Both the position numbers and the translations under genes were made by a program. The notes under the pieces are model-generated. The model worked only from the letters and a program-made list of their open reading frames with translations. It was not told the DNA's origin and made no database searches. Source: Mycolicibacterium sp. P1-5 (GTDB lineage Bacteria; Actinomycetota; Actinomycetes; Mycobacteriales; Mycobacteriaceae). From it: a stretch of DNA of 64,000 nucleotides. Positions 1 through 9,721 of this stretch are shown here, piece after piece (the first letter of the stretch is position 1; each line of letters starts with the position of its first letter). The stretch spans positions 496,001 through 560,000 of the forward strand of contig NZ_NPKT01000001.1 in NCBI RefSeq assembly GCF_008329565.1. The letters run 5' to 3'.

Positions 1-97
1 GCCATCCGGTGAGCGCGAACAGCATCCCGATCACCAGAACGCACACGACAAGACCGACGACCATCGCTGTGGTCTGCTTCGCCCTCAGCCCTCTCAA
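1..97 (-). CDS. Partial small membrane protein (N-terminus only)
   Basis: The minus strand is open from a TTG at 97 to the window edge and encodes a short basic start (RGLRAKQ) followed by a strongly hydrophobic run of about 20 residues ending LFALTGW. That is the pattern of a signal anchor or first membrane helix. A G-rich stretch precedes the TTG. It lies downstream of hemQ on the same strand and could be the last gene of the heme operon. The family cannot be named because the rest is outside the window; the start is uncertain. Confidence 0.4.
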   Translation of the reverse strand, partial: MRGLRAKQTTAMVVGLVVCVLVIGMLFALTGW

Positions 98-192
98 ACG
101 GGCCCCCGATCGTGTCGGCCGCGCAGGAAACTCACGGTCCAGCAATCGTAGCGAACCAAGGGCCGCCAAACAGGGACTTCGAAGCGCGTTTG

Positions 193-897
193 CTAAGGCA
201 GCTTGGCGATCAATTCCTCGACGCCGATGCGGGGACCGGTGAAGAACGGGGTCTCCTCGCGGACATGCCGGCGGGCTTCGGTGGCCCGCAGATCACGCAT
301 CAGGTCGACGATGCGGTACAGCTCAGGGGCTTCGAACGCCAGGATCCACTCGTAGTCGCCGAGCGCGAAGGCCGGGACGGTGTTGGCCCGCACGTCTTTG
401 TAGGTTCGGGCGGCCATGCCGTGATCGGCCAGCATCTTGCGGCGGTCCTCGTCGGGCAGCAGATACCAGTCCAGCGAACGCACGAAGGGGTAGACGCAAA
501 CGTAGTTGCCCGGCTCCTCCCCGGCCAGAAATGCCGGGATGTGGCTCTTGTTGAACTCCGCCGGGCGGTGCAGCGCCACCGCGCTCCACACCGGCGTGAC
601 GGCCCGGCCCAACGTCGTGGTGCGCCGGAAATCGTTGTAGGTGGCCTGAAGCGACTCGATCCGCTCAGCGTGCGTCCAGATCATGAAGTCGGCGTCGGCG
701 CGCAGGCCCGCGACGTCGTAGATGCCGCGCACCACGACACCGTTGTCCTCCTGTTGCTTGAGGAACGTCGCGGTCTCGTCGGCGACGGCCGCCCGCGACT
801 CCTCGTCGAAGCCCAACTCGCCCGGTTCGGCCGCGAAGCTCGAGAACATCACGTAGCGGAGCGCGGCGTTGAGCTCGTCGAAGTCCAGTTTGGCCAT
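193..897 (-). CDS. hemQ: Coproheme decarboxylase (HemQ/ChdC)
   Basis: A 234-residue member of the chlorite-dismutase-like family that decarboxylates two propionates of coproheme III to give heme b, the last step of the coproporphyrin-dependent pathway used by Actinobacteria and Firmicutes. The start [15 protein letters not shown] matches the family N-terminus; an upstream ATG at 906 is possible. The C-terminal half carries the typical stretch [18 protein letters not shown] and ends with the [10 protein letters not shown] segment found in actinobacterial members. It follows hemY by 29 nt in an apparent hemE-hemY-hemQ operon, which fits its role directly after coproporphyrinogen oxidation and iron insertion. 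Confidence 0.95.
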   Translation of the reverse strand: MAKLDFDELNAALRYVMFSSFAAEPGELGFDEESRAAVADETATFLKQQEDNGVVVRGIYDVAGLRADADFMIWTHAERIESLQATYNDFRRTTTLGRAVTPVWSAVALHRPAEFNKSHIPAFLAGEEPGNYVCVYPFVRSLDWYLLPDEDRRKMLADHGMAARTYKDVRANTVPAFALGDYEWILAFEAPELYRIVDLMRDLRATEARRHVREETPFFTGPRIGVEELIAKLP

Positions 898-926
898 AGG
901 ACCCATCGTGCCACGCGCAGGTCCGG

Positions 927-2276
927 CTAGGTGCGCATGGTGGCGGCCACCACATCCGCGGCCGCCCGGCCGGCCACCGCCACGCACGCCGGCACCCCGA
1001 TGCCGTCCAGGTAGTTGCCCGCGATGGCCAGCGTGGGCGGCAGATCCTTGCGCGCCGCGGCGGCCAGCTCACGGTGGCCGGGGGCGTATTGCGGCATCGC
1101 GTCCAGCCAGCGGTGCACCCGGACGTCGACCGGGTCCACCGCGATACCGAACACGGTCTGCAGGTCTTCTGTCGCCCACGATTGGAGGTCGGTATCAGAC
1201 GTGGCCTTCGCTATGTCGTCGCCGAAGCGGCCGAACGACAGCCGCAGCAATTCGGCGTTGCCACGCGTTCCCCACTTACGCGTCGACAGCGTTATCGCTT
1301 TGGTGTGCAAGCATTCTCCGCTGGCGACCAGCACACCGGACTGCGCGGGCAGCGGCGTGCCGCCGGGGACAGCCAGTGCGAGCACCGCCGCGGAGGCGAC
1401 TGGAACCCGGGCGGCCGCCGCAGCGGCACTCGGCACGACCTCGGCCAGCAGCGGCGCCAGCCGCGGGGCCGGCACCGCCACGATCACGCCGTCGGCCCGC
1501 CAGTGCTGGCGCTCGTCATCGCGCAGGTCCCAGCCCGTCCCGTGGGGGGCGATGTGCTGTATCGACGTCTGCACCCAGCTCAGCCGGCTGCGCGTCACCA
1601 GCGCGTCCAACAGCACCTGATAGCCACCGTCGATCGCGCCGAACACCGGGCCACGCGTGCCGCCCGGCAGCGCGCGCCGGCCGGCGTCGGTCAGGCTGCC
1701 GGCCCCCGCGTCGAGTGCGGCGGCCAGTGTGGGCACCGCGGAGCGGATGCCGATGGTGGCCGCCGAACCGGCGTACACACCAGAGAGCATCGGGTCCACC
1801 GAGCGGGCGACGACCTGGCCGCCGAACCGGTCGGCGACGACGGCGCCGACGGCCGGGTCGGCGCCGAACCGCCAGTGCAGGGGCCGGCTGGGTTCGGCGG
1901 CCATCTGCGCGATCGTCGCGTCGTCGACCAGCCCGGTCACCGACGCCGCGGACGTCGGGATGCCGTTGACGGTGTCGGGCGGCAGCGGATGCAGGCGACC
2001 CTGGCTGTAGATGGTCGGACGGACTCCCGTAGTGCTGATCTGACGGCCGGCCAGGCCCAGTTCTGCCAGCAGTGCCGGCACTTCGGGGCGGCGCACCACG
2101 AAAGCTTCGGCCCCGATGTCCATCGACTGGCCGGCGATCCGTTCGGTGCGCAGGATGCCGCCGAGCCGGTCGGCCGGGTCGAACACCGTGATGTCGGCGT
2201 CCGGGCCGGCCAGCGTGCGCAGGCGGTAGGCGGCGACCAATCCCGAAATACCGCCGCCGACAACGCAATACCTCAC
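927..2276 (-). CDS. hemG: Coproporphyrinogen III oxidase, HemG/HemY type (CgoX)
   Basis: A 449-residue FAD enzyme with the dinucleotide-binding start [15 protein letters not shown] followed by an acidic residue at the end of the second strand ([15 protein letters not shown]), as in the amine-oxidase/protoporphyrinogen oxidase family. In Actinobacteria with HemQ this enzyme oxidises coproporphyrinogen III to coproporphyrin III, though genomes often still name it protoporphyrinogen oxidase (hemG or hemY). The C-terminal [24 protein letters not shown] is the usual second FAD-contacting segment. It sits between hemE and hemQ; only 34 nt separate it from hemE, and that gap holds a degenerate copy of a repeat described below. 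Confidence 0.94.
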   Translation of the reverse strand: MRYCVVGGGISGLVAAYRLRTLAGPDADITVFDPADRLGGILRTERIAGQSMDIGAEAFVVRRPEVPALLAELGLAGRQISTTGVRPTIYSQGRLHPLPPDTVNGIPTSAASVTGLVDDATIAQMAAEPSRPLHWRFGADPAVGAVVADRFGGQVVARSVDPMLSGVYAGSAATIGIRSAVPTLAAALDAGAGSLTDAGRRALPGGTRGPVFGAIDGGYQVLLDALVTRSRLSWVQTSIQHIAPHGTGWDLRDDERQHWRADGVIVAVPAPRLAPLLAEVVPSAAAAAARVPVASAAVLALAVPGGTPLPAQSGVLVASGECLHTKAITLSTRKWGTRGNAELLRLSFGRFGDDIAKATSDTDLQSWATEDLQTVFGIAVDPVDVRVHRWLDAMPQYAPGHRELAAAARKDLPPTLAIAGNYLDGIGVPACVAVAGRAAADVVAATMRT

Positions 2277-2281
2277 AACAA

Positions 2282-2313
2282 TCCCCGGTCGCTTCGCCCC
2301 TGCCCGCCGCTCA
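2282..2313. repeat. Degenerate copy of the [15 protein letters not shown] repeat
   Basis: The short hemY-hemE gap contains CCCCGGTCGCTTCGCCCCTG followed by CCCGCCG. This matches the repeat unit at 3425-3530 with a one-base deletion and a few substitutions, in the same orientation. It overlaps the first bases of the hemE 3' end. Seen by eye; no alignment score was computed. Confidence 0.65.
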
Positions 2314-3360
2314 CAACGAGTGCACCAGGCCCACCAAATCCGTCAGTAACCCCGGGTCGGTGGCCGGCAGCACGCCGTGTCCCAGGTTGAAGATGTGCCC
2401 GGCCGCACCGGCGTCGACTGCCAGGCGCCCATCGTCGACGACCGAACGCGCGGACTGCTCGACCACCGACCAGCCGGCCAGCAACACGACCGGGTCCAGG
2501 TTGCCCTGCAACGCCACCTTGGGGCCGACCCGCAGGGCGGCATCGGCCAGCGCGGTACGCCAGTCGACGCCGACGACGGTCGCGCCGGCCTCGCCCATGG
2601 CCCCCAGGAGTTCGGCGGTGCCCACCCCGAAATGCGTCATCGGCACCCGGTAGTCGGCCAGCGCGGCGAACACCCGCGAGCTGTGCGGAAGCACATGGGT
2701 GCGGTAGTCGGCCAACGACAGCGTGCCCGCCCACGAGTCGAACACCTGGATGGCGTCCACACCCGCATCGAGTTGCACCTTGAGGAAGGCGATCGTCAGG
2801 TCGGTCAGCAGCCCCATCAGCGCGTGCCAGGTCGACGGGTCGGCGAACATCATCGCCTTGGTCCGCTCGTGCAGCTTGCTGGGGCCGCCTTCAACCAGGT
2901 AGGACGCCAGCGTGAACGGTGCACCGGCGAAGCCGATCAGCGGCACCTCGCCGAGCTCGCCCACCAGCATGCCCACAGCGTCAGAGACCGCGCTGACCCG
3001 CTGCAGCTCAAGACCTTTCAGGGCTGCCACATCTGTCGCGGTCCGCACCGGATCGTCGATGACCGGGCCGACGTCGGGGACGATATCGAGTTCGATTCCG
3101 GCGGCCCGCATGGGGACCACAATGTCCGAGAACAGGATCGCCGCGTCGACTCCGTGCCTGCGCACCGGCTGCAGGGTGATCTCGCTGATCAAGGCCGGGT
3201 CGAAGCAGGCCTGCATCATCGTGTTCTTGGCCCGCAGTTCGCGGTACTCGGGCAGCGATCGGCCGGCCTGGCGCATGAACCAGACCGGAATGCGGCTGGG
3301 TTTGCGGCCAGTGGCGGCGGCCAGATAGGGCGCCTCGGGCAGCTGGCGACGGATACTCAT
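2311..3360 (-). CDS. hemE: Uroporphyrinogen decarboxylase
   Basis: A 349-residue cytosolic enzyme that removes four carboxyl groups from uroporphyrinogen III to make coproporphyrinogen III. The family signature [16 protein letters not shown] is near the N-terminus and the second signature, [18 protein letters not shown], is present. The frame stays open upstream through three copies of a 36-bp repeat, giving a spurious N-terminal [11 protein letters not shown] extension. I therefore start at [15 protein letters not shown], which matches mycobacterial HemE; an ATG three codons earlier (3369) is the alternative. First gene of the heme operon. Confidence 0.95.
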   Translation of the reverse strand: MSIRRQLPEAPYLAAATGRKPSRIPVWFMRQAGRSLPEYRELRAKNTMMQACFDPALISEITLQPVRRHGVDAAILFSDIVVPMRAAGIELDIVPDVGPVIDDPVRTATDVAALKGLELQRVSAVSDAVGMLVGELGEVPLIGFAGAPFTLASYLVEGGPSKLHERTKAMMFADPSTWHALMGLLTDLTIAFLKVQLDAGVDAIQVFDSWAGTLSLADYRTHVLPHSSRVFAALADYRVPMTHFGVGTAELLGAMGEAGATVVGVDWRTALADAALRVGPKVALQGNLDPVVLLAGWSVVEQSARSVVDDGRLAVDAGAAGHIFNLGHGVLPATDPGLLTDLVGLVHSL

Positions 3361-3424
3361 CGCGTCCATGTTCCCATGAGCCCACGTGCCCAGCCCACGA
3401 GCCCTGAGCCGCCCCGACCCATCT

Positions 3425-3530
3425 CCCGGGTCGCTCCGCTCCTGCCCGCCGGAGCCCATCCCCGGGTCGCTCCGCTCCTGCCCGCCGGAGCCCATCCCCG
3501 GGTCGCTCCGCTCCTGCCCGCCGGAGCCCA
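3425..3530. repeat. Tandem 36-bp repeat, three copies, upstream of hemE
   Basis: Units begin at 3425, 3461 and 3497. Each starts CCCGGGTCGCTCCGCTCCTG and continues CCCGCCGGAGCCCATC; the third differs only at its last bases. Read on the minus strand, in frame with hemE, the unit encodes [12 protein letters not shown]. Perfect conservation at the nucleotide level implies recent duplication. The array occupies most of the 222 bp between hemE and the DUF3000 gene, so it lies in or beside the hemE promoter region. Confidence 0.95.
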
Positions 3531-3568
3531 AATCGGCGCGCCTGCCCGCTGGACCTCGGCGATAGGGC

Positions 3569-3574
3569 TAGCGT
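3569..3574 (+). promoter_or_regulatory. -10 hexamer TAGCGT, leaderless DUF3000 gene
   Basis: TAGCGT fits TANNNT and ends 8 nt before the GTG at 3583. There is no Shine-Dalgarno sequence in between, so transcription probably begins at the start codon. Confidence 0.6.
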
Positions 3575-3582
3575 CTTTTGGC

Positions 3583-4164
3583 GTGACCACTGCGGAACCC
3601 GCGCTTTTCCGCGAGGCGGTGGCGGCGATGAACACCGCGCAGGTGCGGGCGGAGATCGAACTCGGTCCCATCCGTCCACCTCAACGTCTCGCGCCGTACA
3701 GCTATGCGCTGGGCGCCGAGGTGAAGCACCCCGACACCGACATCGTCCCGGAGACCTCCGACGGCGACGCGTTCGGCCGGCTGATCCTGCTGCACGATCC
3801 TGACGGCTCGGAAGCCTGGGACGGCACCATGCGCCTGGTCGCCTACATCCAGGCCGACCTGGACTCGAGCGAGGCCGTCGACCCGCTGCTTCCCGAGGTC
3901 GCCTGGAGCTGGCTGGTCGACGCCCTGGACAGCCGGTCCGAGCACGTCACCGCCCTGGGCGGCACCGTCACCGCCACCACCTCGGTGCGCTACGGCGACA
4001 TCTCCGGTCCCCCACGCGCGCATCAACTCGAGATGCGCGCATCGTGGACCGCCACGACCATGTCACTCGACACTCATGTTCAGGCGTTCTGTGAGGTCCT
4101 CGAACACGCCGCGGGCCTGCCGCCGGTGGGAGTGACGGACCTCGGTTCCCGCTCCCGCGCCTGA
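3583..4164 (+). CDS. DUF3000 family protein
   Basis: A 193-residue actinobacterial protein matching the conserved gene that precedes RNase D in mycobacteria (Rv2680 position). The sequence VTTAEPALFREAVAAMNTAQ leads into a central region rich in acidic and aromatic residues (WSWLVDAL, WDGTMRLVAYIQAD) and no membrane segment or signal peptide is visible. Biochemical function is unknown. The start is the GTG preceded by a TANNNT hexamer at leaderless spacing; the open frame further upstream is hemE antisense. The RNase D gene begins 1 nt after its stop, so the two are almost certainly co-transcribed and perhaps act together in RNA metabolism (inference). Confidence 0.85.
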   Translation: MTTAEPALFREAVAAMNTAQVRAEIELGPIRPPQRLAPYSYALGAEVKHPDTDIVPETSDGDAFGRLILLHDPDGSEAWDGTMRLVAYIQADLDSSEAVDPLLPEVAWSWLVDALDSRSEHVTALGGTVTATTSVRYGDISGPPRAHQLEMRASWTATTMSLDTHVQAFCEVLEHAAGLPPVGVTDLGSRSRA

Positions 4165-4165
4165 T

Positions 4166-5446
4166 ATGCCAGACGACGACGACGCCGCCACCGCGGCGAC
4201 CGATACCGCAGCCGAGGACGCCCCCGAGGCCACTCCGCTGCTGCGTCCGGCCGAGGGCGTGCCGCCGGTGTCGGTCAGCGTCGACGAGATCGCCCGGGCG
4301 GCCGACCAACTCGCGAAGGGCACCGGTCCGTTCGCCGTCGACGCCGAGCGTGCGTCGGGTTTCCGCTACTCCAACCGCGCCTACCTGATCCAGATCCGTC
4401 GCACCGGGGCCGGCACCGTGCTGATCGACCCGGTCAACCATGGCAGTAGTCCGATCGACGTACTGCGACCGGTCGCCGAGGTGCTATCCGAAGACGAGTG
4501 GATCCTGCACGCCGCTGATCAGGACCTGCCCTGCCTGGCAGAGGTGGGAATGCGCCCGCCGGCACTCTACGACACCGAATTGGCCAGTCGCCTGGCCGGT
4601 TTCGAGCGGGTGAACCTGGCAGCGATGGTGCAGCGCCTCCTCGGTCTGGGACTGGCCAAGGGCCACGGCGCGGCGGACTGGTCCAAACGCCCGCTGCCCG
4701 ACGCGTGGCTGAACTACGCCGCGCTCGACGTCGAGGTGCTGATCGCGCTCCGCGAGGCGATCGCCGGGGAGCTCGACCAACAACGCAAATCCGATTGGGC
4801 CGCAGAGGAATTCGAATACCTCCGGCGCGCCGAGGCAACACCGACCCGCCGCGACCGGTGGCGACGCACGTCCGGGCTCCATAAGGTTCGCAACCGGCAG
4901 GCGCTGGCCGCGGTGCGTGAATTGTGGACGGTGCGCGATCAGATCGCCCGCCGCCGCGACATCGCCCCGGGGCGGATCCTGCCGGATTCCGCGATCATTG
5001 CCGCGGCCGTCGCCGACCCAAAGACCGTCGAGGAGCTGACCAAGCTGCCGATCTTCGGCGGCCACAAGCAACGCCGTAGTGCCCACGTCTGGCTGGCGGC
5101 TCTGGAGTCTGCCCGCGCCGACCCCGACCCGCCGGACAGCTCCGAGCCGCAGAACGGTCCACCCCCCGCAGTACGCTGGGCCAAACGCAAACCCGAGGCG
5201 GCCGCACGGCTGGACGCCGCCCGCGCGCGCCTGTCCGAGCTGTCCGAGCGGGTCCATGTGCCCACCGAGAACCTGGTCTCCCCCGAACTCGTCCGCAGGC
5301 TGTGTTGGGACTGGCAGGAGACCGACGATGTCCGCGGGGCGGTCGAGACCGTCCTGCGCGAGGGCGGGGCCAGGACATGGCAGCGCACCCTGGTCGTCCC
5401 GGTGCTCGCCGAGGCGCTGAGTGCTCCTGCTGCCGAAGCGGATTGA
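4166..5446 (+). CDS. rnd: Ribonuclease D (3'-5' exonuclease with HRDC domain)
   Basis: A 426-residue protein with a DEDD-type 3'-5' exonuclease domain after a 30-residue acidic leader. Visible motifs are Exo I FAVDAERASG (about residue 55), Exo II in LHAADQDLPCL, and Exo III YAALDVEVLIAL (around 190). An HRDC nucleic-acid-binding domain follows (LAAVRELWTVRDQIARRRD, about 245-325), then a Lys/Arg/Ala-rich C-terminus. RNase D family enzymes trim tRNA and other stable RNA 3' ends. It is coupled to the DUF3000 gene by a 1-nt gap, and its stop is 1 nt from the stop of convergent dxs with no terminator between. Confidence 0.9.
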   Translation: MPDDDDAATAATDTAAEDAPEATPLLRPAEGVPPVSVSVDEIARAADQLAKGTGPFAVDAERASGFRYSNRAYLIQIRRTGAGTVLIDPVNHGSSPIDVLRPVAEVLSEDEWILHAADQDLPCLAEVGMRPPALYDTELASRLAGFERVNLAAMVQRLLGLGLAKGHGAADWSKRPLPDAWLNYAALDVEVLIALREAIAGELDQQRKSDWAAEEFEYLRRAEATPTRRDRWRRTSGLHKVRNRQALAAVRELWTVRDQIARRRDIAPGRILPDSAIIAAAVADPKTVEELTKLPIFGGHKQRRSAHVWLAALESARADPDPPDSSEPQNGPPPAVRWAKRKPEAAARLDAARARLSELSERVHVPTENLVSPELVRRLCWDWQETDDVRGAVETVLREGGARTWQRTLVVPVLAEALSAPAAEAD

Positions 5447-5447
5447 G

Positions 5448-7364
5448 TCAGTTCGTCTTGTCGGCGGAGTCGCTGACCGAGTCGTCGAGCGTCCCGAGGG
5501 CGGCCACCCAACCGGTGACCTGACGGGCGATGTTCTGCTCGGTCAGGCCGATGTCCTCGAGCACCTCACTCCGCCCGGCGTGGTCGAGGAAGTGTTGCGG
5601 CACACCGAGACCGCGGCACGGTACGTCAATGTCGGCGGCACGCAACGCGACCGAGACGGCGGAGCCGACTCCACCGTGTACACCGTTGTCTTCCATCGTC
5701 ACCACCAGCTTGTGTGAGGTGGCAAGCGGCGCAATGCCCTCGGGCACCGGGAGCACCCAACGCGGGTCGACGACCGTCACCCCGATGCCCTGATTACGCA
5801 GTCGTTGCGCGACTTTGAGTGCCATCGGCGCGAACGAGCCCACCGCGACGAGCAGGACCTCATTGCTCAGCCCGCCGGCCGGGCGTGCCAGGATGTCGAG
5901 ACCGGACACCCGCTCGAGCGCCGGAATATCCTCCCCCACTTCACCTTTGGGAAACCGGATGGCGGTCGGCCCGTCATTGACGTCGAGTGCTTCGCCGAGC
6001 TCCTCGCGCAACCGGGCGCCGTCACGCGGCGCAGCTACCCGCATTCCCGGAACAATGCCGAGAATCGACAGGTCCCACATGCCGTTGTGACTGGCGCCGT
6101 CGTTACCGGTGACGCCTGCTCGGTCCAGAACGATGGTGACCGGCAGCTTGTGCAGGGCAACGTCCATCATCATCTGGTCGAACGCGCGGTTGAGGAACGT
6201 GGAGTAGATCGCCACCACCGGGTGCAGGCCGCCCATCGCCAGCCCGGCCGCTGATGTCATCGCGTGCTGCTCGGCGATGCCCACGTCGAAGAGCCGGTCT
6301 GGAAAGCGTTCACCGAACGCCGACAACCCGGTGGGGCCGGGCATTGCCGCGGTGATCGCGACGACGTCGCGCCGCTTGTGGGCATAGGAGATCAGCGCGT
6401 CGGAGAACACCGACGTCCAGCCGGGCGCGGCCGACTTCGTGGCCAGCCCGGTGTCAGGGTCGATCACCCCACAGGAGTGCATCTGCTCGGCTTCGTCATT
6501 CTCGGCCGGCGCGTAGCCCATGCCTTTGCGGGTGACCACGTGCACGATCACCGGGGCCTTGAAGCCCCGGGCGTACCGCAGCGCGGTCTCCACGGCGTGT
6601 TCGTCGTGGCCGTCGATCGGGCCGACGTATTTCAGGCCGAGATCGGTGAACAGCACCTGCGGGGACAGCGCGTCCTTGATGCCGGCTTTGACGCTGTGCA
6701 TGGCGTGGTAGCACGCCTCGCCGATTACCGGCATACCGCGCACAGCCACCCGGCCGCGCTCCAGGACCCGCTCATAAGCCGGCTGCAACCGGAGCCGGGC
6801 GAGATGATCGGCCAGTCCGCCGATCGTCGGTGCGTAGGAGCGTCCGTTGTCGTTGACGACGATGATGACCGGCCGCTTGGCGGCGGCGATGTTGTTCAGC
6901 GCTTCCCAGCACATACCGCCGGTCAGCGCACCGTCACCGACCACGGCGACGACGTGCCGGTTGCGATGCCCCGTCAGCTCGAAGGCCTTGGCCAGGCCGT
7001 CGGCGTAGGAAAGGGCGGCGGAGGCGTGGCTGGATTCGACCCAGTCATGCTCGCTCTCGGCTCGCGACGGGTAACCCGACAGGCCGTCTTTCTTGCGCAA
7101 CGTGTCGAATTCGGCGGCGCGGCCGGTGAGCATCTTGTGGACGTAGGCCTGGTGGCCGGTGTCGAAAAGGATAGGGTCATGCGGAGAGTCGAAGACCCGG
7201 TGCAGGGCCAGCGTCAACTCGACCACACCGAGATTGGGCCCGAGGTGGCCGCCCGTAGCGGCGACCTTGTGGATCAGAAACTGGCGAATCTCGGCAGCAA
7301 GCTCGGTCAGCTGCGCCTGGGACAGGTGTTGCAGATCGGCGGGGCCGCGAACCTGTTCAAGCAT
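5448..7364 (-). CDS. dxs: 1-deoxy-D-xylulose-5-phosphate synthase
   Basis: A 638-residue thiamine-diphosphate enzyme that condenses pyruvate and glyceraldehyde-3-phosphate, the first step of the MEP isoprenoid route that feeds mycobacterial polyprenyl phosphates and menaquinone. The N-terminal [17 protein letters not shown] and the ThDP motif GDGALTGG...NDN are intact, as are the central transketolase-like segment ([26 protein letters not shown]) and the C-terminal domain. Length is normal for the family. The ATG at 7364 is preceded by TAGACT with a 6-nt gap and no ribosome binding site, so the mRNA is probably leaderless. Confidence 0.97.
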   Translation of the reverse strand: MLEQVRGPADLQHLSQAQLTELAAEIRQFLIHKVAATGGHLGPNLGVVELTLALHRVFDSPHDPILFDTGHQAYVHKMLTGRAAEFDTLRKKDGLSGYPSRAESEHDWVESSHASAALSYADGLAKAFELTGHRNRHVVAVVGDGALTGGMCWEALNNIAAAKRPVIIVVNDNGRSYAPTIGGLADHLARLRLQPAYERVLERGRVAVRGMPVIGEACYHAMHSVKAGIKDALSPQVLFTDLGLKYVGPIDGHDEHAVETALRYARGFKAPVIVHVVTRKGMGYAPAENDEAEQMHSCGVIDPDTGLATKSAAPGWTSVFSDALISYAHKRRDVVAITAAMPGPTGLSAFGERFPDRLFDVGIAEQHAMTSAAGLAMGGLHPVVAIYSTFLNRAFDQMMMDVALHKLPVTIVLDRAGVTGNDGASHNGMWDLSILGIVPGMRVAAPRDGARLREELGEALDVNDGPTAIRFPKGEVGEDIPALERVSGLDILARPAGGLSNEVLLVAVGSFAPMALKVAQRLRNQGIGVTVVDPRWVLPVPEGIAPLATSHKLVVTMEDNGVHGGVGSAVSVALRAADIDVPCRGLGVPQHFLDHAGRSEVLEDIGLTEQNIARQVTGWVAALGTLDDSVSDSADKTN

Positions 7365-7370
7365 TCGGCC

Positions 7371-7376
7371 AGTCTA
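7371..7376 (-). promoter_or_regulatory. -10 hexamer TAGACT, leaderless dxs
   Basis: On the minus strand TAGACT is followed by GGCCGA and then the dxs ATG. This is the mycobacterial leaderless layout. Confidence 0.6.
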
Positions 7377-7392
7377 CGCATCGTCGCAGAGA

Positions 7393-8745
7393 TCAGTCCT
7401 GCCCAGACCCGTAGACGTCGGGCACACCGTCGTTGTCGACATCGCGGTTCTCCAGCTCCCACACCAGCCGGTAATGCCGGTTGCGCAGGCGTAGCACCAC
7501 CGCCGCGAGCACCGCGGCCAGCAAACTTCCTGCGAGCACCGCGACCTTGACGATGTCGTGCCGTTCGGAGCCCGGATCGTAGGCTAATTCGCCGATCAGC
7601 AGCGATACCGTGAAGCCGACCCCGGCGAGCATGGACATGCCGAAGACGTCGATCCAGCGCAAAGCCGAGTCGAGACTGGCACGGGTCGCCGCGGACAGCA
7701 GCCAGGTGGTGCCGAACACCCCGACGGTCTTGCCGACCACCAGCCCGGCGACGATACCCATCGCGATCGGATCGGACAGGGCCGTTATCAAACCGTCATA
7801 GCCACCGAACGTCACCCCGGCGGCGAAGAACGCAAAGACCGGCACCGCGAAGCCCGCCGACACCGGCCGCATCCGGTGCTCGAAATGCTCCGCCAGCCCG
7901 GGACCCGCGTCGGGACCGCCGGCGGCCTCGCTGCGCAGCACCGGCACGGTGAAGCCGAGAAGCACGCCCGCGACCGTCGCGTGCACGCCGGACTCGTGGA
8001 CGAACGCCCAGGTGAGTGCTGCCAGCGGAATGAGCAGCCACCACGACCGGACCCGCCGCTGCACGAGAGCCGCGAACAGCGCCAGCGGAATCACCGCAGC
8101 CAGCAGTGCGGTCAGGTTGATCTTCTCGGTGTAGAACACCGCGATCACCGTGATGGCCAACAGATCGTCGACGACGGCCAGGGTGAGCAGGAACGTCCGC
8201 AGCGCCCCCGGTAAATGGGTGGAGATCACCGCCAGCACGGCCACCGCGAACGCGATGTCGGTGGCGGTCGGAATGGCCCAGCCACGGGATGCTCCGCCGC
8301 CCTCGCGAAGGGTGAAGGCGACGAAGAGCACCGCCGGCAACACCATGCCGCCCACCGCCGCGGCGATCGGTAGCGCGGCGCGGGCGGGATCGCGGAGGTC
8401 GCCCGCGACGAACTCGCGCTTGAGCTCGAGGCCGACGACGAAGAAAAAGATTGCCAGCAGCCCGTCGGCCGCCCAGCCGCCCAGCGTCAGGTCAAGGTGC
8501 AGGCCCAGCCGGTCGCTGCCGACATGGAACGCACCGAGCCGGTGATAGGCCGCCGACCATGGTGAGTTGGCCCAGATCAGGGCGGTGGCGGCGGCCGTGA
8601 GCAGCAGCCCACCGCCGACGGTTTCCTTGCGCAGGATCGCGCTGATGCGGGAGGTCTCCGACCACGAACCTCGCGCCAGCAGGCGACGGCTGGATCGATC
8701 GGTCACGGGCTTCATCGTCGTCGATGTGGACCACAAACGCGGCAT
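7393..8745 (-). CDS. nhaA: Na+/H+ antiporter NhaA
   Basis: About 450 residues with a dozen hydrophobic helices. The signature aspartates are present in [16 protein letters not shown] (unwound helix IV) and [19 protein letters not shown] (ion-binding Asp pair of helix V), and the N-terminal [13 protein letters not shown] segment is typical. NhaA exchanges external protons for internal sodium and supports pH and salt homeostasis. The ATG at 8745 has a short GGAG upstream; an ATG at 8715 is the alternative. The hydrophilic tail ends [19 protein letters not shown]. Not part of the M. tuberculosis version of this locus. Divergent from the SRPBCC gene. Confidence 0.92.
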   Translation of the reverse strand: MPRLWSTSTTMKPVTDRSSRRLLARGSWSETSRISAILRKETVGGGLLLTAAATALIWANSPWSAAYHRLGAFHVGSDRLGLHLDLTLGGWAADGLLAIFFFVVGLELKREFVAGDLRDPARAALPIAAAVGGMVLPAVLFVAFTLREGGGASRGWAIPTATDIAFAVAVLAVISTHLPGALRTFLLTLAVVDDLLAITVIAVFYTEKINLTALLAAVIPLALFAALVQRRVRSWWLLIPLAALTWAFVHESGVHATVAGVLLGFTVPVLRSEAAGGPDAGPGLAEHFEHRMRPVSAGFAVPVFAFFAAGVTFGGYDGLITALSDPIAMGIVAGLVVGKTVGVFGTTWLLSAATRASLDSALRWIDVFGMSMLAGVGFTVSLLIGELAYDPGSERHDIVKVAVLAGSLLAAVLAAVVLRLRNRHYRLVWELENRDVDNDGVPDVYGSGQD

Positions 8746-8769
8746 CGACTCCGATACCGTCGAACGGTC

Positions 8770-9231
8770 ATGATCATCGAGCGGCAGAACAGAATCGACG
8801 CACCCGCTGATCGGGTGTGGGCGCGCATCGTCACGCCGGACGGCATCAACGACGAAATGCGGCCGTGGATGACGATGTCCATGCCCCGCGGCGCCGAGGA
8901 TCTGACGGTGGACACCGTGCCGGTGGGCGTGCCCGTCGGCCGCTGCTGGCTCCGGCTGTTCGGCGTGGTGCCGTTCGACTACGACTACCTGATGATCGCC
9001 GAACTCCGGCCGGGCTACGGATTCGACGAGCAGTCCACGATGCTGTCCATGCGCACGTGGCGCCATCAACGCAGCCTGGAAGCGGGACGGGCTGGGACGA
9101 CCGTGGTGCACGACCGTCTGACGTTCGAACTGCGCGGGCCACTACGGCCGCTCACTGCGATCGTCGCGATCGGGATCCGCGCTCTGTTCGGCCACCGTCA
9201 GCGACGGCTGCAGCGGCATTTCGCTAAGTAG
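8770..9231 (+). CDS. SRPBCC-fold (START-like) protein
   Basis: A 153-residue protein beginning [20 protein letters not shown], the usual first strand and helix of the SRPBCC/polyketide-cyclase fold, and continuing with alternating strands ([36 protein letters not shown]). A C-terminal amphipathic helix ([24 protein letters not shown]) closes the cavity. Such proteins bind small hydrophobic ligands; the ligand here cannot be predicted. Divergent from nhaA with only 24 nt between starts, and a TACCGT hexamer 9 nt before the ATG suggests a leaderless transcript. Its 3' end overlaps the next convergent gene by 8 bp. Confidence 0.8.
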   Translation: MIIERQNRIDAPADRVWARIVTPDGINDEMRPWMTMSMPRGAEDLTVDTVPVGVPVGRCWLRLFGVVPFDYDYLMIAELRPGYGFDEQSTMLSMRTWRHQRSLEAGRAGTTVVHDRLTFELRGPLRPLTAIVAIGIRALFGHRQRRLQRHFAK

Positions 9232-9703
9232 GCACCCGGCGCTCGCGATCGGATGCCGGCCATACGTACGGCAGGTCGTCCGGTACGCCGGGGAAGTACG
9301 GGCCATAGTGCAGTGGATCCTTGCGTACCAGCGCTGACTGATGACTGCGATGGAAGTCGTCGTCGCCCAGCCACGGTGGCAGCTCCCCCGCCGCGGCGAG
9401 CTCAGCCTGCGGGCGCGGCGAGCTCAGGCCGGTGTGTTGCGTCAGGTCCGCCACGAGCGTCGCGGCACAGGTGTCACCACGGCCCGTCGCAGACCACACC
9501 GCACAGATGTCGAGGCCGTAGGTCACCAGCGCCTCCTCGTATCCCGCCCACATCGCGGCGGCGGGGTGATGGCGCCAGCCGTATCCGGGAACGGTGAGCG
9601 CGCGCAGCACCTGGATGGCTTCGACGCGCTGCTTGCCAAGTCGCTTCCCATCGAGCACCCGCGCTGACGACTCGAAATCGGCGAACGGCAGGAACGTCTG
9701 CAT
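9224..9703 (-). CDS. MSMEG_6728-type protein (pyrimidine-dimer glycosylase-like family)
   Basis: A 159-residue protein starting MQTFLPFADFESSARVLDGKRLGKQRVEAIQVL. The RVLDxKRLGKQRVEA block and later HPAAAMWAGYEEAL and HRSHQSALVRKDPLHY are characteristic of the bacterial family usually annotated as related to T4 endonuclease V. T4 endonuclease V uses Thr2 as nucleophile; here residue 2 is Gln and Thr is residue 3, so DNA glycosylase activity is doubtful. The paired HRSHQ...RKDPLHY segment, with several His and Lys, could form a different active site. No DNA-repair gene is adjacent. Confidence 0.75.
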   Translation of the reverse strand: MQTFLPFADFESSARVLDGKRLGKQRVEAIQVLRALTVPGYGWRHHPAAAMWAGYEEALVTYGLDICAVWSATGRGDTCAATLVADLTQHTGLSSPRPQAELAAAGELPPWLGDDDFHRSHQSALVRKDPLHYGPYFPGVPDDLPYVWPASDRERRVPT

Positions 9704-9721
9704 CGCGCATGCATACCCTCG

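Noticed and set aside
1074..2390. 438-residue plus-strand frame opposite hemY
   Set aside because: Arg/Gln/His-rich sequence without recognisable motifs; it is antisense to a well-conserved enzyme.
3425..3530. CRISPR-like array upstream of hemE
   Set aside because: The 36-bp units are directly adjacent with no unique spacers, and no cas gene is present.
5440..5455. Bidirectional terminator between the RNase D gene and dxs
   Set aside because: The stops are 1 nt apart and no inverted repeat is present.
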